From assembly GCA_030998225.1 (NCBI GenBank), contig JAPYXD010000553.1:1-64000 (forward strand): DNA of 64,000 nt, written 5' to 3'. Of the stretch, positions 21,865 to 31,232 are shown in pieces (the stretch's first letter is position 1; every line of letters begins with the position of its first letter). Position numbers and translations under genes: made by a program. Under the pieces are notes generated by a model, which saw only the letters and a program-made list of their open reading frames with translations, had not been told where the DNA came from and searched no databases. Origin of the DNA: Diplolepis rosae (taxonomy: Eukaryota > Arthropoda > Insecta > Hymenoptera > Diplolepididae).

Positions 21865-23168
21865 TTAGATTTGAATTGAATAATGTGATCTACTAAGTTC
21901 TTCTTTTAGTTCAGAGTGAGGATAAAGAGTAGTTTTCGTACTATTATGATCTTTACCTGAATTGGTATTTTCGTTATGAGATGAACTTTTAGTTTCCTCT
22001 ATAGAGTTTTGTGGTGCTGAAGCTGTAAGCAGTGGTTGATGGCTCTCAGCGGGAGGTCCAGCAGGTCGGTGGTACCTAAGTGTAACAAAAGGTTAGTGAC
22101 CGAATCCCAGAAGGCGCCTAGTAAATGGAGAGACCATCCAAATAATCTATGTAATGCATAACCATGAATAATATATATTTACTTCAGTGCGTATGTGTCG
22201 TTCTACATATATAAATTTAGAGTTGACGTATGTGAAAATGTCCATATTTTGAACTTCTAAATGTTTATTTTCTAAAAATGAATTCCCAGGTCTGGTTTCA
22301 AAAATTAATAATTTTGGATGTTCAGTTTGTATTAAAACGTAACTGCAAACTGGTTTTCTTGTTTTTTCAGCCAGTACGAAGGTTATATCTTCAGTCGTTA
22401 AAGAATAAAAGGTTTCAGAATTGTCTGTCGTATTGTCATATGTTTTATTTGTTGGTCCTTCATAAATAATTTCATATTTGTTAAAATTACATACGTCATT
22501 AGGTAATGTATCCCAGAATGTTTGTCCATATTCTACGTCTGTACAGAATGTGTCTGAAAGTGTGCATATTATTCCTATCCTAATTGAATTTTATTTGAAT
22601 TTGAATGAATAGTCGCGTAATGTTCTTGTAAAGTTATTTTGAATATTGCTTGGACTACGACATTATTCCATGTTCCATATGGGTCAGAAAATTGTGTACC
22701 AGTACAGTCTCCGTTAGGTGTTACAGAACCTGCTAAAGTAACGCTATGAAATGAAGTTTCATTTACTTTTTACTTTGATATCTGAAGAGAAGGGGTTACT
22801 AAAAATGTTCCTATTGTGTGCATTTGATTACATTGATCTCGTGTAACATCATGTATATATTCACTGTGGCCATTTGCAACTATGGAACTGTGAGAATGCA
22901 TACCACAATGAGAGATGGCGCGTCGAATTTCTATTTTGCATTGTATTACTTTTGTATTTGAAAATCCAGTTAATTGTAAAAGTTGTATATAAACTCTTTC
23001 AACATGTACTTGAGATCGAGGTAGATCACATTCTCCTACCTCTAGTAAAGATAATGTCGTAATATTTGATTGATTTGAACCGCAATCGAATCCTATGATG
23101 GCGTAGACTGTTGTTATTTAGTTGAATTTGCAAATGAGCAGTGCCAAAAGGAAGCCTCGTAATCCCAT
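21865..23168 (-). pseudogene. Chuvirus-like glycoprotein remnant (endogenous viral or captured env)
   Basis: From ATG 23168, two bases after a CTTTTTCCAG acceptor, comes a signal-like MGLRGFLLALLIC, an early in-frame stop, and then IIGFDCGS, LSLLEVGECDLP, CGMHSHSS and MHTIGTF, which I recognise as the N-terminal ectodomain of glycoproteins of Chuviridae and of related env genes captured by insect retrotransposons. Around 22560-22220 follows TFWDTLPNDVCNF ... EHPKLLIFETRPG. A further stop is near 22775 and a reading change occurs before 22560. Most of the C-terminal ectodomain and the membrane span are deleted; a tail (RYHRPAGPPAESHQPLLTA) ends at 21865. Non-functional as it stands. Confidence 0.75.
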
Positions 23169-23309
23169 CTCTGGAAAAAGGAGGTTCCAATTAGCAGCTT
23201 GCTTTGTAAAAAAAAGAATTAATAAAATTACTTGATAAACAATTTTGTTGTTACTATTATATATATATATTTTTTTTATGATATTTATTAAGTTTTTTAT
23301 TTTATATAC

Positions 23310-23591
23310 TTAGTCTATAATATCCAATGTGTCAGCTATGACACTATGATCTGATAGGCGTAAACTGATAATCAAGTTTTTGTATGCGTCTGGTCCTCTT
23401 GTTTTGATTGTTGAAAAAATGTCTTTTATTGTATCTGGATTGTTTAGGTTTTTGCTCCAAGTGGGAATATTACAGTCGTCTTGGTTAAAAATTCCAGTTT
23501 GAATTAAGTATGGCCAGAGAGCTACCATGTCGTTAAAACAGGGAACTATTTCAATGAGATCATCTATGCGTTTGCGATGAATTTGATCCAT
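23310..23591 (-). CDS. CARD-only protein, 93 residues
   Basis: Intact ORF starting MDQIHRKRIDDLIEI. The predicted helices follow a caspase-recruitment domain: FNDMVALWPYLIQTGIF (helix 2), a short helix 3, NPDTIKDIFSTIKTRG (helix 4), then PDAYKNLIISLRLSD (helix 5) and a last helix. The RGP-(K/D/T)AY motif between helices 4 and 5 is a CARD hallmark, and the closest family I can name is the initiator-caspase (Dronc/caspase-9) CARD. Nothing follows the domain, so it lacks a protease. A TTATTCCAG acceptor lies just before the ATG. CARD-only proteins can act as decoys for apoptosome assembly; here that is inference. It sits between pol and the glycoprotein of E1 on the same strand. Confidence 0.72.
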   Translation of the reverse strand: MDQIHRKRIDDLIEIVPCFNDMVALWPYLIQTGIFNQDDCNIPTWSKNLNNPDTIKDIFSTIKTRGPDAYKNLIISLRLSDHSVIADTLDIID

Positions 23592-23661
23592 TATATCTGG
23601 AATAATGTGTTATGTATATATTTTTTATATAAAATATATATTTTTATATAAATTTTATATA

Positions 23662-24505
23662 CACTACCGTCGGAAATTGTGCGCACGGTGCTTGTAATCG
23701 CTATCAAAAATCACTGCTGACTTTGAACCCGATATCTCGGTGAAAAAAAGAGATAGGGCATTTTTAAAAATACAGTTTAAAAAAAAATATTTATTGTTAT
23801 TTGTGATTATTAAAAATTATTTAAATCCAATATTATCCCCATATTAACGAATAGAACAATGATATGTAAAAATTTTTTATTTCTTAAAATTCTTATAAAC
23901 TAGAACATTAATAAAAATTTTAATAGTCATTGTAAATATCAACTAAGAATAAAAGGAAAGGAAATAAAGGAAACACGTTCTTGGATCAAAGAACATATAA
24001 GAGAGCTCTAATTAAGCGCCACCTTTGTGCGTGGCCTATTCGGTCCTGCCTCAACGAAGGAGGTTAGCAAGAAACCGGCCGAGAAGTGTGATCGTCGATT
24101 AAAATTCAACTCAGATATGATTGAACATTTTTAATCGTATCTCGGGTACCCATGAATATTTTTTAAGTTTTCTTCGCTTAAATTAAAGATAAGATTTTAG
24201 ACTTTATATTGTATAACTTTCAGATATTGAAAAAATTTTTCCTAGGTCATGCAAAAAGTTGAAGTTGAGGTAGAGAATTTGAGAAAATCTTGAATTTTTT
24301 TTTTACTTCCTCACGTGCTGTATTATTTTCAGAAAGTCAAAAAAATATTTATTGAGCATCACTAGACGTGGAATTACATAAGTTTTTCAACTGTATTTTT
24401 AAAAATGCACTATCTCTTATTTTCACCGAGATATCGTGGTTCAAAGTCAGCAGTGATTTTTGATAGCGATTACAAGCACCGTGCGCACAATTTCCGACGG
24501 TAGTG
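23662..24505. mobile_element. Tc1/mariner-type MITE after E1 integrase
   Basis: 844 bp with inverted ends CACTACCGTCGGAAATTGTG on both sides, complementary over about 120 bp, flanked by TA (23660-23661 and 24506-24507). No transposase frame. Inserted between the CARD ORF and the integrase end. Confidence 0.88.
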
Positions 24506-24638
24506 TATGTATATTTTATTTTTTATTTTTACCATTTATCGACAAAATAAAATTTCTATATTTTATTTAAATTGTATATGTATACATATTTTTTATAATT
24601 AAAGTAAAGATATTTTTTTTTTTTTTTTTTTTATTTAT

Positions 24639-26940
24639 CTACGTTTGTACTTGTACGTGTGAGCGTTTTAGTCTATTAATGTGAACTACAGTAGGTTTGC
24701 CTTTATAGCTTATTTTGACATTCCCTTTTCCTAACACTTCCAATATTTCATAAGGCCCTGTATAATGGTTCTCTAGTTTTTTTATTTTACCTCCTTTTAA
24801 TATAAATACGTTGTCTCCAATTTTTACTTCTAAAGGATTTATTTTTTTATCATAATATATTTTCGATTTTTCTTTTGCTGAAATAAGATTCTTTCTTGCT
24901 TGTGTTCGCATTTCGTGCAGTTGAGTTACGAAATTAATTAAATAATCATCATACGTTTGTAATTTTTCTTGTCGTGATAAAGGTTCGCTGGAAGGTTCAC
25001 GAGCTAATTTACCAAAAACCAATTCATAGGGTGTGCATTTTGTGCCTTCATGTACACTAGTATTATACGAGAACATTGCTAGTTCAAGCCAATCATCCCA
25101 TTCTGAATTTTTTGCAACAAATTGTTTGAGATATTCTCCTAAAACATGATGTGAACGTTCTAATGACCCGTTTGATTGGGGGTGAAAAGCTGTGGTACGA
25201 AATTGTTTAATTCTAAAACGTTTTGCCAATATTTTTAATAAATTACTTAAAAAATCTCTGCCTTGGTCAGGAAGTACTCCTTTTGGTGATCCAAATATGC
25301 AAATAAATTTTTTCACAAAAGCATCTGCTATTGTACTAGCTTGGTTATTAGGAAGAGGTATTGCTAAAGAATATTTGGTAAAATTGTCTTGTATCGTTAG
25401 AATATATAAGTTAGCAGATTTTGTTTCAGGTAGTGGACCAACAATGTCCATTGATATTTTTTCAAAAGCAGTAGTGGGTGTGTCTGTGATTACCATAGGA
25501 TTTTTTGTTTTGACTCTGATTAATTTTTTCAGTTGACATTGTAAACAGCCTTGAATATATTTTTGAATGTCTACTTTCATATTTTCCCAACAAAAATTTT
25601 GGCGAATTCGGCTATAAGTTTTTGTAACGCCTTTATGGCCTCCTAATGCCGAAGAATGAGCTTCTTCAATTAAATGAGTTCGTTGCTCCTTTGTTGGATA
25701 TTGCGTTATTCCATTGCAAACTATAATTTTTGTAGTTGAATTTGAAAAAATTGAATTGAAAATTGATTTCACTTCTTCCCAAGGTATATGATAAATTCTG
25801 AAAGTTTTTGAAATACTAATTGATCGTAATTTAAATTTTTGAGAGAATTCGTGTAATGCGTGAATTGATAATTTCATATTATTTAAAGTTTCTGATAAAT
25901 TGTCCTTAGTTTCTTCTTCAATTGGAAGTGCAAAATGGTAGTAGTTTCCTTTTTTAATATCTTTTGCTATTCCCTTATGTAAATTTTTAAATTTTGGTAA
26001 TGTTTCACGTTTTTCTAAAGTTTTTGATCCGTTGTCGCGAGGAGTTCCATTTGTTGTAACAAAGTATGCATAATTATCTTTTCGCATAGTTAATTGATCG
26101 CGACATTCAACTAAATTTTTCCTTGTTATAATTTTTTCTGTTTGAGAGTTTATAGGAGGAGGTTCTGGGGGTGGACGATTATAATTATCATGATCTTTAT
26201 CGAATTTTTCACAATTTATATGAGATCTTTGGTTTAATCTCAAATTTTCTTCAAAATAAGGCTCTTCAAATTCTTCTTCCAATTTTTCTTCTTGGTTTTC
26301 ATCAAACTTCTCTTCAAAATTTTCCTCAAGATTGTCTTCAAAATTTTCTTCAGAATTCTGTTCGAAATTCTTTTCAAAATCGTCTTCAAGATCATCTTCA
26401 AAATTCTCTTCCCAATTTTCTTCATAATTTTCTCCATCATTTCCTTCGTGTGAGGTTTCAATGTCGTTGATTTCATCTTCTGATGTTGAGAAATAATTTT
26501 CACTGTCATCACTTTCGAATTCATTAATATTTTTTTGCTTTTTGGCATTCTTCTTTTTTGTGTTTCTTGCTTGAGCTTGTTTTAAATAATCTGAATAATA
26601 CGGATCAGAGTCGGAATCTGATTCTACTTTTGTTCGGCTTCCCATTTGCATATTTATTTCTGGTAATTCGTTTTCAAATATTTGTTTTCTTGGCCTACCT
26701 CGTGATTTTTTCACAAGAGGTTTAGAAGAAAAATTTTCGTCTAATTTTTCTTGAGTTTCATTTCGATTCATATTTTTTGCTTTATCTTGCTCTATTCTCT
26801 TTTGAGCTCTTGTAGTAATAGTTTTCCATGATAAATTTTCGTATTTTTTGGAAAACATTGGACTTAATAAAAATATTGTCATAAAAATAAGTCTTGAAGC
26901 CATATTTTTGAATAAATTTGTGTATTTTAAAATATCCTTA
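24639..26940 (-). CDS. E1 pol C-terminal part: charged linker, macro-like region, integrase
   Basis: ORF of 754 residues (24639-26903). Residues ~1-250 are a disordered, highly acidic linker with imperfect ENFEDNLEENFEEKF-type repeats. Residues ~270-400 form a macro-like region (DNYAYFVTTNGTPRDNG, YYHFALPIEEE, RSISISKT, IPWEEVKSIF). Then the integrase H2C2 finger (HLIEEAH, GGHKGV, CLQCQ), catalytic residues at MDIVGPLPE, VLPDQGRDF and SNGSLERSHH, and a C-terminal YTGPYEI module. The link to the RNase H part at about 26927-26940 involves a frame change. Integrase joins element DNA to the genome. Confidence 0.85.
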
Positions 26941-28026
26941 CCAATCTCACTAAATGATTCTTCACTAAGGAATTCTTGTAAAAATTCTGGAATTTTTTGT
27001 CAATATTTAATATTTGGGCTTCTGGAATTTCGCTAAAATGATCTACGTCGTCTGGTACCATTCCTGGATTCAAGTTTTTTCGTTTTAAAGGTCTTACCTC
27101 ATTTTTAGAGTTTTCTTGTTTATTTCTTGTAAAAGTTTTCTTGGAAAACGTTTTTTCTTGAGAAGTCATGAAAGTATCATTGTCATCAACTTGTAAATAT
27201 TTTGATTTTTCCTGGCTATCATCAATAGGGTTTCTTGAGAGAGCATCTGCATTTACATTCATTTTTCCTGCTTTGTAAATTACATCAAAATCATATTCTG
27301 CGAGTTTTAATCTCCAACGTGAAACTCGTGAACAAGGGTCTTTAGAATTTTGAAACCAAACTATAGGTTTGTGATCAGTCACTAAAGTAAATCTTCTTCC
27401 ATACAAATAAGGACGAAAATGAGTTACACAAAATATTATAGCAAGAGCTTCTTTTTCATATGTATCATATTTTTTCTCAGTATCACTTAGACTACGTGAA
27501 GCATATGCTATTGGTTTATCTTTACCTATTTTACCTTGTGATAAAATACCTCCTATTGCAAATCCTGAGGCATCTGTTGTGAGTATAAAGGGTTGAGAGA
27601 AATCAGGTCGTTGTAAAAGTGGTTCTTCACATAACTTTGCTTTTAAAATATTGAAAGCTGCTTGTTGTTTTTCTGTGCAATTAAAAGGTATATCTTTTTT
27701 CAGAAGTTGATTTAAAGGACTTGCAATTTTTGAAAATCCATCAATAAATCGTCTATAATATCCTGCTAAGCCTAAAAATTGTTTAACATTTTTCTGTGTT
27801 TTTGGAACTGGAAAGTTTTTTACAGCTATTATCTTTTTTGGATCTGGACGTACTCCATTTTTATCAATTATATGACCTAAATATCCTACTTCAGGTCGTC
27901 AAAATTCGCATTTGTCTGGTTGTAAGTGAAGATTTGCTTTTCTAAGTCTTTCTGCTAAATTGTTGAATTTAATTTCGTGCTCTTCTAGAGTATTTGCATA
28001 TATAACTATGTCATCAAGATATACAA
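26927..28026 (-). pseudogene. E1 RT C-terminal part and RNase H
   Basis: Begins inside the RT active site: YLDDIVIYANTLEEHEI directly after the solo LTR, then the RT thumb, a nonsense codon at 27899-27901 (after KCEF), RNase H motifs (TTDASGFAIGGILSQ, EKEALAIIF, YGRRFTLVTDHKP) and DALSRNPI. It ends at 26927 with a low-complexity tail. The upstream half is at 29855-30432. Split by the LTR insertion and carrying a stop, hence inactive. Confidence 0.88.
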
Positions 28027-28239
28027 TGTTACGTTCCGAGCTAAGGCTAGGGTAGGTTGGGAAAATTAGAAGAGGGAGGAAAGTTTGCTGATTAAATCAG
28101 AGTGGTAAATTCTGATTATTTATATTTTTGTGGGATCGTGGTCACTAGTCAAACCTATGCGGCTCGAGTTGTTCACAATAATAACAAATTTGATTATATT
28201 GCGGTGTACAAGCTTTATTAATTAAAAGATAGGTATACA

Positions 28240-28598
28240 ATAAGTTTTGAGATGCTTATGTGTATGACTTATACTACTTCTCAGGATGAGAAGGCAATAT
28301 TAAGGGTTTTATGCGTTTATGAGTTAGTAATACAGGTTTTGATATGCCTATATATGTAACACACGCATTAAAAGTGTGCGTCTATATAAGTCAATAATAC
28401 AGGTTTTGAGATGCCTATATATGTGACTTCCGCGTTTAAGAGTGTGCGTCTACAAGTTATTAATACAAGTTTTGAGATGCCTATATATGTAACTTGTACG
28501 TTTTATGCAAATATACTAGGTTTTGAGATGCCTAGGTATACAACTCACGCACTACAATTGGCGTTATAGTTAATATAATAAGTTTTGAGATGCTTATT
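28240..28598 (-). repeat. Six-hairpin array in the solo LTR
   Basis: Six hairpins share the loop ttttgagatg (plus strand; one variant ttttgatatg) with differing arms. Positions: 28240-28259 (ATAAG/CTTAT), 28330-28353 and 28397-28420 (TACAGG/CCTATA, one mismatch), about 28464-28486 (weak), 28516-28535 (CTAGG/CCTAG), 28577-28598 (AATAAG/CTTATT). Spacing is 50-90 bp. The matching E3 LTR hairpins are at 48368-48506. Confidence 0.85.
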
Positions 28599-29100
28599 TA
28601 TATAACTTACGCTTTTTCCTTGCTTGAGAAGGCAAGAGAAAGAGTTTTGTCGTATATTTCTCCTTGTTGATAGCTGGATAACGGCACAATCCTGGCTGGA
28701 GTTAAGTAGTGCTAGTCAAGTAGTACAGGAAGCGTATCAGACAATCCAACTTGCTTGCTTAACACTGGTTAAGTTCGTTTTCTGTAGATTTAACTCTCAG
28801 AACTCGACTTAATACGACGATACACGTATTTAACGGCACTTATTAATTCACGACCGCCGGACTTGCACCACTTAAGGACCAGGGATTTTATTTACCAAGT
28901 ACCGAGGTATTCCTTGTGTAAGATACCGATTTACGAATATCGAAGGGTCAATTCGTGACACCGACAGTATGACTTGCGGACGGAGTGATTACCGACGTTA
29001 AGATCTTGAAGACTGAACAGCTACTAGCGAAAAGACAACCTCCAGAGGTAAATCTGGGGTTTATATATTATTGATTATTCCCATAGTGGGAGAGTGTCTG

Positions 29101-29181
29101 CTAATTTGTAGATCGGCACGTACGTTGCTAATTTGTAGATCGGCACGTACAGTGATAATTTGTTGATCGGCACGCGTCTGG
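29101..29181 (-). repeat. Three tandem 27-bp units in the solo LTR
   Basis: Units 29101-29127, 29128-29154 and 29155-29181, each (c/a)taatttgtagatcggcac plus nine bases. The E3 LTR has three 27-bp units at the matching place (47675-47755) with clearly diverged sequence. Confidence 0.85.
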
Positions 29182-29854
29182 CGGCAATGTCGATGACCAT
29201 GCTTGCTGACAGTCGCGGAAACTCGTGAACTCGCGGCTAGTTCTCACGCAGGTCATACTATCGGGATCAAAGTCCATTGATGCTCGGTGCGGTATATCTT
29301 TCTCTCGTCTTTTCAGCTATGTTACTTAATATGTATATGTTGACAGGTCGGTGCAATTGTACTAGGTCATAATTGCACTGACTCATCTATTATTTTACAA
29401 CTTGGTTTATATTCTTATAATATTTATGAAGTACATGAATTTTTGGTGTTTATATTCTAAAATATTATTCAAGCTAATTTGGGGATCCCCAATAATGTGA
29501 TTGATATTATTGATTGATTATCCATTATTGGTTATCGCTGATTATTATGTGCTATTGTTTGATTATTATTACCAATCATTTAATGGCTGTTCTTAACAAT
29601 AATGAAAATTATTGTTATTTTTATTAAATAATTATTAATTTTTTATTGGCTTGGTTCTCTACATTACCGACGGTAAGGTAGTTTTCCTATTTTATGCAAT
29701 TCAACTGCCTTGTCGATCTCAGGTAATTATCCTATCGACAAGTAGTTATCATCGCAGTGATGTGCTTTACGTTCGTCAATCGCCTGGTTATATGCCGGGT
29801 TGCCTTGCTGTAGGCGCGATTTTAAATTTTTATTAATTTTTTTGGGATGTAACA

Positions 29855-30432
29855 ACAAAAAGTTCCGTTCCGATTAATCCAGTTAATGTTAAATCCATTA
29901 ATCTCTGAAATGTGGCTGGTGCAGTTTGTAAACCGAAAGGCATTCTATCGAATTCGTAATGACCGTGAGGTGTGGAAAATGCGGTTTTATGAGAGTCTTT
30001 TGGGTCCATTTTTATATGGTGAAAACCGGTAGCTAAATCAAACACTGAAAAATATTTTGCTGATCCTAGAGAATCAAGTATATCGTTTATATTAGGTAAA
30101 GGATACGAATCGCCAATTGTTTTTTCATTTAATTTACGAAAATCAAGAACCATTCCCCATTTTATTTTTCCTTGGGAATCAGGTTTTTTAGGAACTATCC
30201 ACACTGGAGTGTTATATGGTGATTGTGAGGGCTTGATTATTTTATTTATTAATAATTCATCGACTTGTCTTGTAATTTCTTCCTTGTGAACTGGGGGAAA
30301 TCTATATTGTCTTGAAAAAATTGGAGCGTCATCTACAGTAGGAATTGAATGTTGTAATACATTAGTAGCTTCAAGTGGTTCTCCTGGGATTTGAAATCTG
30401 TCTGCATTATTTTTAATTAATTTTTCTACATG
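29855..30432 (-). pseudogene. E1 RT N-terminal part
   Basis: Open from 30432 to the LTR junction: HVEKLIKNNADRF, YRFPPVHKEEI, PVWIVPKKPDSQGK, VLDFRKLNEKTIGDSYPLP, FSVFDLATGFH (the first catalytic Asp) and FGLQTAPATFQRLMD, ending at ELFV where the solo LTR begins. Preceded by an in-frame TAA (30433-30435). Typical Ty3/gypsy RT fingers and palm. Confidence 0.9.
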
Positions 30433-31230
30433 TTAATATTCATCTTGATTTAAGTGGTCTAATCGAAGATGTTTTTTAATACATTCTACTCTGTCTTCGC
30501 CTGTTACATTATAAAATTTGCATGAGTTAATTAGAGAATTGTCAGTTTTTAAAAAGTTATTTAATATTTTACTTGATAAATCTTCGTTATTTGTTTGTTT
30601 GAAATTAATTAAATTTTCAATTTGTTTATAACATTCTTGTTCTTCAAAGTCTTCTAAATTAACTAATGGAACGGATAATGTAATTGGGATTTCATTTGTG
30701 TTTGCAAATTTTAAATAAGCTTTTCCTCTGTGATTTTTTACAACTGCGTCACCTACGTAGACGCCATCTTGGATATGTAATCGAGGTACATACCCTTCAC
30801 TCTTTTCCATATTTTTTATATTAACATAAAATGTTGTAACTGTTCGAGCTGGAATAGTAAATGTATTGGTAGATTTAAAAGGGTAACAGTGGTTCTCAAT
30901 TTCTAAGCATTTTGAAGTATAGTTTATATTCACACTATTATCTTGAAAAAATTCTGATCCTAATACTCCATCTTCTTCTACTGGGACTTCATTGGGAATA
31001 ATGTTAAATATCGTTGGATAACCAAAAATGTTTATTTTTACCTGTCCTAACGTGCAATGTGGTAAATCATTAATTCCTGTAAGTTTCAATACGTTTTGGC
31101 TATTTATGGGTAGTTCAGGGTTGAGAACCTTTTGTTTAATTAAATTTCGAGTTGATGGAATTGAAGTGGACTTCGAAATATTTATTGTTGTTGTTGTATG
31201 ATCGTTAGAAGTGGATGCCAGTGGTTCTCG
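30433..31230 (-). pseudogene. E1 protease region of pol, lacking the catalytic DTG
   Basis: Reads in the -1 frame relative to gag from about 31250. The retropepsin-like part has STRNLIKQKVLN, where the DTG-x-x-NLIK motif is expected but no Asp-Thr-Gly is present, then LGQVKINIFGYPTIF and GVLGSEFF. Next is the spacer ending HLRLDHLNQDEY at the TAA of 30433-30435. Protease would mature Gag and Pol. Loss of the active site marks this copy as defective. Confidence 0.75.
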
Positions 31231-31232
31231 AT

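Larger units (their letters stand above)
28027..29854 (-). mobile_element. Solo LTR of the E3 family inserted in E1 RT
   Basis: 1828 bp, beginning TGTTAC and ending GTAACA, flanked by ACAA on both sides (28023-28026, 29855-29858), a target duplication of 4 bp. In minus orientation it starts TGTTACATCCC like the E3 LTR at 46949, and both share the repeated-hairpin segment and a triplet of 27-bp units. No internal sequence remains, so it arose by LTR-LTR recombination. It splits E1 RT exactly before the YLDD motif. Confidence 0.93.

Noticed and set aside
26171..26548. Plus-strand and alternative minus-strand ORFs rich in Leu/Asn or Lys
   Set aside because: Antisense and out-of-frame readings of the acidic repeats in E1 pol.
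28240..28598. Regular repeats resembling a CRISPR array
   Set aside because: The conserved part is a 10-base loop, flanks covary and spacing is uneven; eukaryotic LTR context with no cas genes.
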